Source: an uncultured Sphingomonadaceae bacterium
GTDB lineage: Bacteria; Pseudomonadota; Alphaproteobacteria; Sphingomonadales; Sphingomonadaceae
Length of the DNA stretch: 64,000 nt
Direction: 5' to 3'
NCBI GenBank assembly: GCA_947493955.1
Contig: CANLSQ010000001.1
Coordinates: 992,001 to 1,056,000, forward strand
Shown: positions 25,310-34,518 of the stretch, one piece after another
How the letters are laid out: each line of letters begins with the position of its first letter
How positions within the stretch are numbered: the stretch's first letter is position 1
Position numbers and translations under genes: made by a program
The notes under the pieces: generated by a model
What the model was told of the DNA's origin: nothing
The model's input: only the letters and a program-made list of their open reading frames with translations
The model's database searches: none

Positions 25310-26124
25310 GCAAAATCATCCCAGTTGGCTTCGCCAGAGAAGACATAGGTGGTCGGGCCTTGCATCATGATGGACCCACCTTCGTCCCACGTAAGGATAA
25401 GCTTGCCGCCGGGCAGATGCACATTGGCCGGGCTTTGTACTAATCCGCGTCTGATTGCGGCCACTGCCGTTGCACACGCTCCGGTGCCGCAAGCACGGGT
25501 CAAACCGACGCCGCGCTCCCAGACACGCAGGTACAGATCGCCATCTTTTACATGTGCTACGTTTACATTCACGCGTTCGGGAAACAGTGGGTCAACCTCA
25601 ATCATCGGGCCGAGGCGATCCAGTTCAACGGCATCGCTGTCTTCAACGAAGAAGATAACATGGGGATTGCCTACGTTGACCGCTGCAGGGTCCTGTAAAT
25701 CCTCCCAGCCAACCGGCATGTGTAGCGTATCCATGGCATAGGCGAGGGGGATCACATTCCAGTCGAAACGGGGCTCACCCATATCAACAATGGCGCCTTC
25801 ATCCGTAACATGGCCAGAGATCATACCGCCATCGGTTTCAATCGACGTACCATCACCAAGCAATTTCACGACACAGCGGGTAGCATTGCCGCAGGCTTCG
25901 ACCTCACCGCCATCGGCATTGTAAATCTGCATGCGAACATCGGCTTTACCGGAAGGTTTCAGCACAATCAGCTGATCACAACCAATGCCGCTATGCCGAT
26001 TGGCGATGGCTGCTGCTTTGGCCGGAGGCATGGCGAAATCATCAGGCAATTCAGACGCGCGCGCATCGATAATGACAAAGTCATTGCCCAGTCCATGCAT
26101 CTTGTGAAATTGCCCGATAGTCAT
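25306..26124 (-). CDS. dapF: DapF, diaminopimelate epimerase
   Basis: A 272-residue PLP-independent racemase converting LL- to meso-diaminopimelate for lysine and peptidoglycan synthesis. The two catalytic cysteines are Cys78 (EACGNATRC) and Cys212 (RACGTGACAT). The N-terminal FHKMHGLGNDFV is typical. First gene of the overlapping dapF-mtaB-ftsY-yciB chain. A 73-base gap upstream includes an inverted repeat (GCAATAG / CTATTGC) without T tract. Confidence 0.97.
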   Translation of the reverse strand: MTIGQFHKMHGLGNDFVIIDARASELPDDFAMPPAKAAAIANRHSGIGCDQLIVLKPSGKADVRMQIYNADGGEVEACGNATRCVVKLLGDGTSIETDGGMISGHVTDEGAIVDMGEPRFDWNVIPLAYAMDTLHMPVGWEDLQDPAAVNVGNPHVIFFVEDSDAVELDRLGPMIEVDPLFPERVNVNVAHVKDGDLYLRVWERGVGLTRACGTGACATAVAAIRRGLVQSPANVHLPGGKLILTWDEGGSIMMQGPTTYVFSGEANWDDFA

Positions 26125-26197
26125 GATGGGCGATTTAGGGATGACCAGCCGGCAAGTCCAGCAATAGAATTAGTCGGCTATTGCTCTTATTGTTTGT

Positions 26198-27850
26198 TTA
26201 ACCCGCTTTGAGCTGTGGTTGATCGGCTGGTACTTCGGCAGCTTCATCAACCTCGGTTTTGTCCAGCGGCTGCGCTGGCAACAGATTGCGTTGCCCGAGC
26301 ACTTTGCGGGCCTGTTCCATTGAGAGCGGGCGACCATAATGCCAACCTTGACCCTTGGCACAGCCCAGATTGCGCAACTCATTTTCTATTGCTTTGTCTT
26401 CAATACCTTCTGCGGTGATTGGCATACCAAGACTATCACCAAGGCCGGTAATCGCTTTTACGATGGCCGCACTTTCCGGGTTTTCCAAAATCGACGTTAC
26501 GAAGCTGCGGTCGATCTTGATCCGGTCAAAGGGCAGGGCGCGCAAGTGAGCCAGCGAACTATACCCTGTACCAAAGTCATCCAGAGCAATCTGGATTCCC
26601 TGATTTTTGAGACTACCGACAATAGACTGAGCCAGGCTGAGATTTTCAAACAATGAGCTCTCGGTGATTTCAATTTCAAGCCGGTTTGGCGGAAAGCCCG
26701 TTTCCACCAGCAGCTTGACGATTTTTTGCGCCAACCATGGATCAAGCAGTTGAACCGGTGAAATATTGACTGAAACCGTCAGGCTGGGGTCCCAGTGCTT
26801 GGCACTTTCAAATGTCTGTCGCATGATGCTGAGTGAAAGATCACCGACCATGCCGGTTTCTTCTGCAATCGGAATGAAGACTTCCGGCGAAACAAGACCC
26901 TGTGTCGGCGATTCCCAGCGCGCTAGCATTTCAAAACCGGTCAACTTGCCAGTCGCGAGATCAATCTGTTGTTCGAAATAAGGAACAAATTCGCCTGCCG
27001 GAATACCGCTGCGCATGCCGGATTCAAGGGTATTGCGGGTCTGCAGCTCCTGTTCCATCGAAACATCGAACCAGCAGAAACGGTTTCTGCCCTGTTTCTT
27101 GGCGCTATACATCGCGATGTCAGCGCGGCGCATCAGAACATCGACGCCTTCGGATTCAAAGTCGAAACGCGCCATGCCAATCGAGGTGGTGACCACCAGA
27201 TGGTTGCCGTTCTCGACAATCGGCATGGCAATACTGTCAATCAGATCATCAGCAATACGATCCACCATTTCAGGCTGATCCGGGTCAAAAATGAAAGCAC
27301 AGGCAAACTCGTCGCCGCCAAGCCGTGCCAAGAGGTTGTTGGGTGGAATAACTTTTGAAATTCGCGCGGCTACTTCTTTCAGCACGATATCGCCGGCACT
27401 GTGGCCATGGACATCGTTAACGGTTTTGAAATTGTCGAGATCCAGCATCAAAAAGGCGGTGCTTTTGTTTTTACGCTGCGCCGTAGCAATCATATCCGAA
27501 GTCTTTTCGGTCAGAGTCCGGCGGTTCAGGAAACCGGTAAGCGGATCCGTTACCGCCAAAGAATGCGCCCGTTCTTCTGCAGCAGCCCGTTCTGTAACTT
27601 CTGCCGCGAGGTCGCGGTAACGACGCCAGCCAAATAATATGAGGGCGATGTTCAGAAGAAATGCCGAGACGAGCATTTTATCGCTGCCGCCGCCATAACC
27701 GGACAAAGAAGCAATTGCTTCTGTTATAACGGTTCCGCCAGTTCCGACGAACATCAAGATGGCAAATATAACGATCAGGCTGGTCACCACATCTCTGCGC
27801 GCCGACACTGCATATTTGTTGTTGGCCTTGATATTATTTGAATCGGTCAT
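26198..27850 (-). CDS. GGDEF/EAL cyclic-di-GMP protein, membrane-anchored
   Basis: A 550-residue protein with two N-terminal transmembrane helices (about 20-47 and 58-76), a GGDEF domain with intact GGDEF at 178-182, and an EAL domain. The EAL signature reads EML (307-309) in FEMLARW, which keeps the catalytic glutamate; DDFGTGYSSL and KIDRSFV are also intact. No RxxD inhibitory site precedes GGDEF. Both activities are possible; which dominates is unknown. GGAG seven bases before ATG 27850 supports the start. Same strand as dapF, but probably separate. Confidence 0.93.
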   Translation of the reverse strand: MTDSNNIKANNKYAVSARRDVVTSLIVIFAILMFVGTGGTVITEAIASLSGYGGGSDKMLVSAFLLNIALILFGWRRYRDLAAEVTERAAAEERAHSLAVTDPLTGFLNRRTLTEKTSDMIATAQRKNKSTAFLMLDLDNFKTVNDVHGHSAGDIVLKEVAARISKVIPPNNLLARLGGDEFACAFIFDPDQPEMVDRIADDLIDSIAMPIVENGNHLVVTTSIGMARFDFESEGVDVLMRRADIAMYSAKKQGRNRFCWFDVSMEQELQTRNTLESGMRSGIPAGEFVPYFEQQIDLATGKLTGFEMLARWESPTQGLVSPEVFIPIAEETGMVGDLSLSIMRQTFESAKHWDPSLTVSVNISPVQLLDPWLAQKIVKLLVETGFPPNRLEIEITESSLFENLSLAQSIVGSLKNQGIQIALDDFGTGYSSLAHLRALPFDRIKIDRSFVTSILENPESAAIVKAITGLGDSLGMPITAEGIEDKAIENELRNLGCAKGQGWHYGRPLSMEQARKVLGQRNLLPAQPLDKTEVDEAAEVPADQPQLKAG

Positions 27851-27862
27851 GTTTTGCTCCAC

Positions 27863-28142
27863 GACGGCTATCCCCTAATTTTGCAAGCTGCCTATTGCCT
27901 TAATAATTCTCAATTTCTGGTTAATTTTCGCTAAATTAAGGGATTTCTAGGGTTGCGAGTCTCTTAAGGATCGACTAGGGGCATCTCAAATAACGACAGA
28001 TTATCTGTTGTGGTTTCAGTTTCGAGTTCAAAAAACTCACACGTCGGTCAGCGAGGTTTCGCCCACCGGCGTTTTTTGCGTTGCCCGGTTTTGGGTTTGT
28101 TTTTAGGCTGATTTCAGCCGGTTTGAGAGAAAGGAAGACGCC
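27863..28142. other. Divergent intergenic region, GGDEF/EAL to ffh
   Basis: 280 bases with promoters presumably in both directions. It is AT-rich near the GGDEF/EAL start. A short perfect palindrome GGCTGA-TT-TCAGCC lies at 28107-28120, just before the ffh ribosome binding site (AAAGGAAG). No gene, tRNA or repeat family recognised. Confidence 0.4.
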
Positions 28143-29606
28143 ATGTTTGACAAGTTAAGCGACCGGCTCGGCGGCGTCTTTGACAAACTGCGTGGCCGTG
28201 GGGCGCTAAAAGAAGAAGATGTTCGCGGCGCGATGCGCGAAGTGCGGATTGCGTTGCTGGAGGCCGATGTTGCGCTTCCGGTTGTAAAGGATTTCGTTGA
28301 AAAAGTTACCGAACAGGCCGTTGGTCAGTCGGTACTCAAGTCCATCACGCCTGGCCAACAGGTCGTCAAGATCGTCAACGACGGTCTGGCGGATATGCTG
28401 GGTGCCGAGGTCAGTGGCCTCGAACTCGCAGTCGCACCACCCGCGATAATCATGATGGTCGGTCTGCAGGGCTCTGGTAAGACAACCACGACGGCCAAGA
28501 TCGCCAAGCGCCTGAAAGACAACGAGAATAAAAAGGTCATGATGGCCTCGCTCGACGTCAATCGTCCGGCGGCACAAGAACAACTGGCGGTATTGGGCGA
28601 GCAGATTAATGCTGCCACGCTGCCAATTGTCGAAGGCCAACAGCCGGTCGAGATAGCCAAACGCGCGCTTCAAGCTGCAAAATTGCAGGGTTTCGACGTT
28701 CTGATGCTCGACACTGCAGGCCGCCTGCATGTCGATCAGCAGTTGATGGACGAAATGAAGGCTGTTGCCGATGTCTCGAAACCGCAGGAAACATTGCTGG
28801 TCGTCGATGCTTTGACCGGTCAGGATGCTGTCAATGTTGCATCCAACTTCTCCGAGCAAGTCGATCTCAGCGGTGTGATCCTAACCCGGATGGATGGCGA
28901 TGCCCGCGGCGGTGCTGCACTTTCGATGCGGGCGGTTACCGGCAAGCCGATTAAATTTGTCGGTGTTGGCGAGAAAATCGACGCGCTGGAAGAATTTCAT
29001 CCGGAACGTGTTGCTAGCCGTATTTTGGGCATGGGCGATGTTGTCAGTCTGGTGGAAAAAGCCGCTGCAACGGTCGACAAGGAAGAATCCGAAGCGCTGG
29101 CCGAGAAAATGGCCAAAGGTCAGTTTGACCTGAATGATTTGCGCTCGCAGCTGCGCCAAATGACCAAAATGGGCGGTCTGGGTGCATTGGCCTCGATGAT
29201 GCCGGGCATGAAGAAGGCCAAGGCGGCGATGGCGGGCGGCGCGATGGACGACAAGGTTCTGGTCCGCATGGACGCGATTATCGGTTCGATGACCAAGGAA
29301 GAACGTGTGCGCCCCGGCTTGCTCAACGCCAAGCGCAAAGTGCGCGTAGCCAAGGGGTCCGGTACCACGGTGCAGGACGTGAACAAGCTCCTGAAAATGC
29401 ATCAGGAAATGTCCAAGGCGATGAAGAAGATCAAGAAAATGGGCGGGATGAAGGGTTTAATGTCGATGTTTGGCGGTGGTGGCGGTGCTGCAGGCGCGGG
29501 CATGGGCGGTCAAAATGGCGGCATGGGTGGAATGCCGGGGCTACCAGACATGTCTCCAGGCGGATTACCACCTGATCTTGCAAATTTATTGAATAAGAAG
29601 AAATAG
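28143..29606 (+). CDS. ffh: Ffh, signal recognition particle GTPase
   Basis: A 487-residue SRP54 protein which binds signal sequences and SRP RNA for co-translational targeting. N domain, G domain with Walker A GLQGSGKT (107-114), DTAGRL and TRMDGDARGG, and a methionine-rich M domain from about 320. The C-terminus is a flexible Gly/Met-rich tail (about 440-480) of the kind seen in alphaproteobacteria. Heads the ffh-rpsP-rimM-trmD-rplS block, as in many proteobacteria. Confidence 0.97.
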   Translation: MFDKLSDRLGGVFDKLRGRGALKEEDVRGAMREVRIALLEADVALPVVKDFVEKVTEQAVGQSVLKSITPGQQVVKIVNDGLADMLGAEVSGLELAVAPPAIIMMVGLQGSGKTTTTAKIAKRLKDNENKKVMMASLDVNRPAAQEQLAVLGEQINAATLPIVEGQQPVEIAKRALQAAKLQGFDVLMLDTAGRLHVDQQLMDEMKAVADVSKPQETLLVVDALTGQDAVNVASNFSEQVDLSGVILTRMDGDARGGAALSMRAVTGKPIKFVGVGEKIDALEEFHPERVASRILGMGDVVSLVEKAAATVDKEESEALAEKMAKGQFDLNDLRSQLRQMTKMGGLGALASMMPGMKKAKAAMAGGAMDDKVLVRMDAIIGSMTKEERVRPGLLNAKRKVRVAKGSGTTVQDVNKLLKMHQEMSKAMKKIKKMGGMKGLMSMFGGGGGAAGAGMGGQNGGMGGMPGLPDMSPGGLPPDLANLLNKKK

Positions 29607-29650
29607 TTTTAGAAATTTAATTTATTATATTGTTTTAGAAAGGTTTATTT

Positions 29651-30181
29651 ATGTCAGTAGCTATGAGAATGGCCCGTGGTGGTTCCAAGAAGCGTCCTTA
29701 TTATAAAATCGTGATCGCCGATGTGCGCGCACCGCGTGACGGCAAGTTTATCGAACGTATCGGTAGCTATAACCCGCTGCTCGCCAAAGATGACGAAAAG
29801 CGCGTTGTTCTGGATCTGGATCGTGCGAAACATTGGTTGAGCGTTGGCGCCAAGCCGTCAGACCGTGTTGCTCGTTTCCTCGATGCTGCTGGTTTGATGA
29901 AGCGCGAAGCGCGGAACAACCCGAACAAAGCCAAGCCTGGCGAAAAAGCGACTGAGCGCGCTGAAGAGAAAGCGGAAAAAGCCGCTGCAGCAGAAGAAGC
30001 TGCCAAGGAAGCCTCAGCCGCTCCTGCTGAGGAAGCGCCAGCAGAAACACCTGCAGAAGAAACGCCAGCTGCTGAAGAAGCTGCTGCAGAAGCGCCTGCC
30101 GAGGAAGCAAAAGCCGAAGAAGCACCTGCTGAAGAGGCTCCTGCTGCAGAAGAAACGACCGAAGAAAAGTCCGAGGGTTAA
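29651..30181 (+). CDS. rpsP: 30S ribosomal protein S16 with acidic Ala/Glu tail
   Basis: The first ~100 residues are ordinary S16 ([19 protein letters not shown], then [11 protein letters not shown]). The protein continues for about 70 more residues of almost pure Ala, Glu and Pro (about 105-176). E. coli S16 is about 82 residues long. Such tails occur on S16 of related alphaproteobacteria, but the length and strong negative charge are notable beside the positively charged tail of trigger factor in the same window. A weak AAAGG precedes ATG 29651. Confidence 0.96.
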   Translation: MSVAMRMARGGSKKRPYYKIVIADVRAPRDGKFIERIGSYNPLLAKDDEKRVVLDLDRAKHWLSVGAKPSDRVARFLDAAGLMKREARNNPNKAKPGEKATERAEEKAEKAAAAEEAAKEASAAPAEEAPAETPAEETPAAEEAAAEAPAEEAKAEEAPAEEAPAAEETTEEKSEG

Positions 30182-30184
30182 TCC

Positions 30185-30673
30185 TTGGCCAGTGTTGATC
30201 CGGACACGTCTGTCCCCCTTGCCGTCATCATTGGCGCGCATGGGGTGACAGGCGAGGTCCGGCTCAAGCTATTCTGCGAGGCTCTCGACAGCCTCAAGCA
30301 GTATAAAAGTTATAATGGCGGAAAACTGACGCTGAAATCCGTCAAACCTCACAAGATGGGAGCGATAGCGCGGTTCGCTGAAATTACCGATCGCAATGCA
30401 GCTGAGGCCGCGCGTGGTATCGAACTGGCCATCCCCCGCTCCTCTTTGCCAGCGCTGGATGAGGACGAATTTTATCATATCGATATTATTGGCCTGCGCT
30501 GTGTCTCCGACAATGGCGAGGAACTGGGCAAAATCTTTGCGATCTACGAATTTGGCGCCGGCGATGTCATCGAGATTGAACGTGCCAGCGGCAAGAAATT
30601 CATGGTACCCGTTGGCGCGATCGATATGCGGAACGATCCGGCAATCGTGCTATCGGAATTTGTCGAGCCATGA
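30185..30673 (+). CDS. rimM: RimM, 16S rRNA processing protein
   Basis: A 162-residue 30S assembly factor that binds S19 and aids 16S maturation. N-terminal RimM barrel (VIIGAHGVTGEVRLK) and C-terminal PRC barrel (LGKIFAIYEFGAGDVIEI). The start must be TTG at 30185: no ATG or GTG is available before the conserved region, and GAGGG at 30173-30177 is seven bases upstream. Only three bases separate it from rpsP. Stop overlaps the next ATG by four bases. Confidence 0.93.
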   Translation: MASVDPDTSVPLAVIIGAHGVTGEVRLKLFCEALDSLKQYKSYNGGKLTLKSVKPHKMGAIARFAEITDRNAAEAARGIELAIPRSSLPALDEDEFYHIDIIGLRCVSDNGEELGKIFAIYEFGAGDVIEIERASGKKFMVPVGAIDMRNDPAIVLSEFVEP

Positions 30674-30960
30674 ACGGTCCGATATTCTTTATCGCTTTAA
30701 TTGTTATCGTAGTTGCCTTTCCGGCTTTCATTGGCTGGAAATTTAAGCAAAAATCGGATCAATTTGTCCGTATGGCCAGCACGATAGTGGCAGGACAAGT
30801 CATCCTCACGCCTGGAATATTATGGCTCGCCTATTCCGAAGATCGCAATTTTGGTGATAGTCCGCTGAAAGCTATAATCATATATGCTGCCATGGGTTTG
30901 ATGATTTCCATCATGACTTTTGTGATCATGGAGATCCGGAAAACGAGTCAGGATAAATGA
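30670..30960 (+). CDS. Small membrane protein inserted between rimM and trmD (96 aa)
   Basis: A 96-residue protein with three hydrophobic segments (about 4-22, 38-55 and 67-86). No known family recognised. It overlaps the rimM stop by four bases and the trmD start by four bases, so it is fully integrated in this translation operon, where E. coli and most proteobacteria have rimM and trmD adjacent. The tight coupling argues that it is a real gene. Function unknown. Confidence 0.75.
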   Translation: MNGPIFFIALIVIVVAFPAFIGWKFKQKSDQFVRMASTIVAGQVILTPGILWLAYSEDRNFGDSPLKAIIIYAAMGLMISIMTFVIMEIRKTSQDK

Positions 30961-31703
30961 CCTTCACCGCCCAAATCCTAACGCTATACCCGGAAATGTT
31001 TCCCGGACCGCTCGGCACATCGCTCGCGGGCAAGGCGCTCGACGAGGGCAAATGGGCCTGCAACCCGATCCAGATCCGCGACTTTGCCACCGACAAGCAT
31101 AAGTCCGTCGATGATACTCCGGCGGGTGGCGGTGCGGGCATGGTTTTGCGGGCTGACGTCATGGCATCGGCGGTTGATCATGCGCTGGAACAGCAACCAG
31201 CCGCGCCTATTCTCGCGATGACACCGCGCGGAAAGCCGCTGAAACAGGAGCGTGTACGGGAAATCGCTTCCGGTCCCGGTGTAACCATACTCTGCGGTCG
31301 CTTCGAGGGATTTGACGAGCGGATTTTCGATGCGCGGCCGATTGAAGAGGTCTCGATTGGCGATTATATCCTCTCTGGCGGAGAAATGGGTGCTTTGGTG
31401 CTTTTAGACGCTTGCATTCGGCTGCTTCCCGGGGTAATGGGCGCGTCTTCTAGCGGAGATGACGAAAGTTTTGAAACCGGACTTTTGGAATATCCGCAGT
31501 TTACCCGGCCTCAGAAATGGGAAGGGCGTATTATCCCTGAAGTCTTGCGATCGGGGGATCATGCGAAAATCGCTGCTTGGCGGAAACAAAAAGCAGAGGA
31601 AGACACACGGCTAAGGCGGCCCGATTTATGGGAGCATCACAGGGATGCTCCGGATCAGTCGCCCTCTGGTGCGCGAGGACAGAAAAAGGAAGATCGGTCA
31701 TGA
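30957..31703 (+). CDS. trmD: TrmD, tRNA (guanine-37-N1) methyltransferase
   Basis: A 248-residue SPOUT methyltransferase making m1G37, which prevents frameshifting. The trefoil-knot region is clear ([13 protein letters not shown], then [29 protein letters not shown]). The C-terminal tRNA-binding domain follows. Overlaps the small membrane protein gene and rplS by four bases each. Confidence 0.97.
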   Translation: MTFTAQILTLYPEMFPGPLGTSLAGKALDEGKWACNPIQIRDFATDKHKSVDDTPAGGGAGMVLRADVMASAVDHALEQQPAAPILAMTPRGKPLKQERVREIASGPGVTILCGRFEGFDERIFDARPIEEVSIGDYILSGGEMGALVLLDACIRLLPGVMGASSSGDDESFETGLLEYPQFTRPQKWEGRIIPEVLRSGDHAKIAAWRKQKAEEDTRLRRPDLWEHHRDAPDQSPSGARGQKKEDRS

Positions 31704-32089
31704 ACCTGATCCAGACACTTGAGAAAGAAGCTGTAGAAGCATTTGCAGCCTCTAAAGAAATACCGGAATTTCGCGCTGGCGACACGCTGCGCATTGGTGT
31801 TCGCGTCGTTGAAGGCGAGCGCGTTCGTACCCAGAATTTTGAAGGTGTGTGCATTGCACGGACCAATCGCGGCATGGGCTCCAGCTTCACCGTAAGAAAG
31901 ATTTCTTTCGGCGAAGGCGTTGAGCGTGTGTTCCCGCTTTACTCGCCCAACATCGAATCGATAACAGTGGTCCGCCGCGGTGTCGTTCGTCGTGCGAAAC
32001 TTTACTATCTGCGCGGCCGTACAGGTAAACGGGCCCGTATTGCGGAACGCCGCGTGAACCAGCCAGCCAAAGGCGCTGAAGCAAAGTAA
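31700..32089 (+). CDS. rplS: 50S ribosomal protein L19
   Basis: A 129-residue L19, located at the 30S-50S interface. Typical features are [34 protein letters not shown] and the basic end [23 protein letters not shown]. The ATG overlaps the trmD stop (ATGA); the open frame upstream is not coding. The operon ends at a strong terminator 24 bases later. Confidence 0.97.
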   Translation: MNLIQTLEKEAVEAFAASKEIPEFRAGDTLRIGVRVVEGERVRTQNFEGVCIARTNRGMGSSFTVRKISFGEGVERVFPLYSPNIESITVVRRGVVRRAKLYYLRGRTGKRARIAERRVNQPAKGAEAK

Positions 32090-32113
32090 AGAAAGCTTCA
32101 TAACAAATTCAGG

Positions 32114-32149
32114 CAGCCGGTTCTCCCCAAAAGGAAAACCGGCTGTTTT
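32114..32149 (+). terminator. Intrinsic terminator of the ffh-rplS operon
   Basis: CAGCCGGTT (32114-32122) pairs with AACCGGCTG (32137-32145), followed by TTTT. Confidence 0.92.
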
Positions 32150-32173
32150 CATATTCAGCACAGGAAAAGTTTC

Positions 32174-33199
32174 ATGGGTTACAAAGTTGCAGTTGTTGGT
32201 GCGACCGGAAATGTCGGGCGCGAAATGCTGACCATTCTCGCCGAGCGCGAATTCCCGATCGACGAACTCGCCGCCGTGGCGTCTTCGCGATCACAGGGAA
32301 CAGAGATTGAGATTGGCGATACCGGCAAGATGCTAAAGGTTCAGAATATCGAGCATTTCGACTTTTCCGGATGGGATATAGCGCTTTTCGCTGCTGGTTC
32401 CGGTCCGACCAAGGAATATGCGCCTAAAGCCGCTGCTGCAGGCTGTGTGGTTATCGACAATAGCTCACTTTACCGCATGGACCCGGATGTGCCCTTGATC
32501 GTTCCGGAAGTGAACCCCGATGCCATTGAGGGTTATAAGGCCCGCAACATAATAGCGAACCCCAATTGCTCGACCGCGCAGATGGTTGTAGCGCTGAAGC
32601 CACTTCATGACGCCGCGAAAATCAAGCGTGTTGTCGTGTCGACCTATCAGTCCGTATCGGGTGCCGGCAAAGGCGGAATGGATGAACTGTTCGAACAGTC
32701 CCGTGCGATTTTCGTCGGTGACCCCAATGAAAACCAGGTCTTTACCAAGCAGATCGCGTTTAACGTGATCCCTCATATCGACGTCTTCCTCGACGATGGT
32801 TCAACCAAGGAAGAGTGGAAAATGGTCGTCGAGACCAAGAAAATCCTCGACCCCAAGATCAAGCTGACGGCAACCTGCGTGCGTGTACCGGTCTTTGTCG
32901 GTCACAGCGAAGCGATCCATATCGAGTTTGAAAACGAGATATCTGCAAAAAAAGCGCAAGAAATCCTCCGCGAGGCACCAGGCATCATGCTAGTCGATAA
33001 GCGCGAGGATGAAGGCTATACGACCCCAGTCGAATGTGTCGGTGACAGCGCCACCTATATCAGCCGCGTCCGCGAAGATCCGACCGTGGACAATGGCCTG
33101 ATCATTTGGTGTGTGTCCGATAATTTGCGCAAAGGTGCTGCGCTCAATGCAGTACAGATTGCGGAGCTGTTGGGGCGCAAGCATTTGCAGAAGGGGTAG
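32174..33199 (+). CDS. asd: Asd, aspartate-semialdehyde dehydrogenase
   Basis: A 341-residue NADP-dependent enzyme reducing aspartyl phosphate to aspartate semialdehyde, the branch point to lysine/diaminopimelate, threonine and methionine. N-terminal GATGNVGREML binds NADP; the catalytic cysteine is Cys132 in ANPNCSTAQ; the general-base histidine lies in the VGHSEAIHIE region. Its product is also a substrate of the carboxyspermidine synthase encoded at 59009-60226. Confidence 0.96.
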   Translation: MGYKVAVVGATGNVGREMLTILAEREFPIDELAAVASSRSQGTEIEIGDTGKMLKVQNIEHFDFSGWDIALFAAGSGPTKEYAPKAAAAGCVVIDNSSLYRMDPDVPLIVPEVNPDAIEGYKARNIIANPNCSTAQMVVALKPLHDAAKIKRVVVSTYQSVSGAGKGGMDELFEQSRAIFVGDPNENQVFTKQIAFNVIPHIDVFLDDGSTKEEWKMVVETKKILDPKIKLTATCVRVPVFVGHSEAIHIEFENEISAKKAQEILREAPGIMLVDKREDEGYTTPVECVGDSATYISRVREDPTVDNGLIIWCVSDNLRKGAALNAVQIAELLGRKHLQKG

Positions 33200-33209
33200 G
33201 TTCATCCGG

Positions 33210-33239
33210 AATGTCCGCTGTTTACCGATAGCGGGCATT
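33210..33239 (+). terminator. Hairpin between asd and the convergent GFA gene
   Basis: AATGTCCGCT (33210-33219) pairs with AGCGGGCATT (33230-33239) with one G-U, ten-base loop. No T tract follows, so termination here would be weak or factor-assisted. Confidence 0.4.
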
Positions 33240-33254
33240 AGAAATGGGGTCGAC

Positions 33255-33611
33255 CTAGTCGTGACTGGAACCGTCTGCGAGGCCGATATCTTCCTCAGAT
33301 GGCATTTCTACTCCGTCCAGACAGGCAAAATTTATGCATATTTGCTGTGGGTCACGCCGTCGTTTGTGATGCGTGTAAACACCACAATTCTTGCAGAAGA
33401 AATGTTCAGCAATCATCTTGTTCCATTTGTACGAGGATAGTTGATCTTTGCCGGCAGTCATCTTGAATTGACTTTTGTGCTCTGCTTTCATCGCAATAGC
33501 CTTCTTTTGACAAAGTGAGCAATCACAGCGGTAAACATCCTCAGATATGCTATCCGAATTGAATTCGAACTTCACACTCTGGCAATGACAAGAACCGGTA
33601 TAGGTTTTCAT
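33255..33611 (-). CDS. GFA family zinc protein (first of three)
   Basis: A 118-residue member of the GFA family (glutathione-dependent formaldehyde-activating enzyme fold), a small zinc-binding beta protein. Cysteine pairs: CHC near residues 8-10, CDC and CSLC in the next loop, and FFCKNCG. True formaldehyde/glutathione activity is rarely shown for such paralogues. Start ATG at 33611 (MKTYTGSCHC) follows the family; upstream codons are possible. Convergent with asd. Confidence 0.85.
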   Translation of the reverse strand: MKTYTGSCHCQSVKFEFNSDSISEDVYRCDCSLCQKKAIAMKAEHKSQFKMTAGKDQLSSYKWNKMIAEHFFCKNCGVYTHHKRRRDPQQICINFACLDGVEMPSEEDIGLADGSSHD

Positions 33612-33752
33612 TCTTGGGCACTTTCTCGTCATGATTGTGCTCAATATCAGTAAACTCCGGTATCTGACAGGTAGAATGGCAAAACCCGCTTTTGCTCTCA
33701 AGCCATAGATTGGAACTTGCCTTTATATTCCATCTCGGTGCAGTGAAGCGAC

Positions 33753-34400
33753 ATGACTTTAGAAGCAGACGTGTATTGGTCCTTCCGTTCGCCATACAGC
33801 TATCTTGCGACCCGTCGCTATGTAGCGTTGACCCAGGAATATGATCTCACCATTAACCAGCGCTTTGTCTATCCGCTGGCCATTCGTGAGCCCGATTTCT
33901 TTGAGAAAAACCATCCCAACTGGCTGAGCTATACGTTTCGCGATATTTTCCGTGTGGCGCAGTTTATGGGCATTCCGATGGCACCACCCAATCCCGATCC
34001 GATTGTGCAGGATATTGCCACGCGCAAGATAGCTAAGGAGCAGCCGCACATCTTTCTGCTCACACGGATGGGGCAGGCGGCTTCCCGGCGCGGTAAGGGT
34101 CTGGAGTTTGCCGATGAAGTATCGCGGCTGATCTGGGGCGGCGTGCAGGGCTGGAACGAGGGCGATCATCTAGAGCAAGCGGCCACTCGGTCAGGACTTG
34201 ATCTCGCCGAACTGAAAGCCGAAGCCGAAACGCATGCGGAAGATTTGGACAGCGAAATCGCGGACAATCAGAAAACTCTGGAAGCCGCCGGTCACTGGGG
34301 CGTGCCTACCTTGGTGTTCGACGGAGAACCCTTTTTCGGACAGGATCGGATCGAACTGGCGGTCTGGCGGATGAAACAAAAGGGATTGGCCGAGCGCTGA
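33753..34400 (+). CDS. 2-hydroxychromene-2-carboxylate isomerase family protein
   Basis: A 215-residue DsbA-like/GST-kappa fold protein. It starts with VYWSFRSPYSYLA, where Ser10 and Ser13 occupy the place of the CxxC of DsbA; it ends with GHWGVPTLVFDGEPFFGQDRI, the cis-proline region. Family members isomerise 2-hydroxychromene-2-carboxylate in naphthalene breakdown using glutathione, but no aromatic catabolic genes are near, so the substrate is open. Surrounded by GFA genes, which are also glutathione-linked by family. Confidence 0.87.
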   Translation: MTLEADVYWSFRSPYSYLATRRYVALTQEYDLTINQRFVYPLAIREPDFFEKNHPNWLSYTFRDIFRVAQFMGIPMAPPNPDPIVQDIATRKIAKEQPHIFLLTRMGQAASRRGKGLEFADEVSRLIWGGVQGWNEGDHLEQAATRSGLDLAELKAEAETHAEDLDSEIADNQKTLEAAGHWGVPTLVFDGEPFFGQDRIELAVWRMKQKGLAER

Positions 34401-34518
34401 CATTAGCGCTTTCCGACGTCACAGAAGGCGCACAGCTTGAACCAATGGCAAATTGACTCTGGGCTTTTACTCGGTTCAAAGGCGTAACTTGGCGGGCAAG
34501 AAAGAGGAGAGTTGAGCA

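Noticed and set aside
27915-27945. TTAA-rich sequence resembling a CtrA box upstream of the GGDEF/EAL gene.
   Set aside because: The half-sites are not spaced as TTAA-N7-TTAA, and the area is simply AT-rich.
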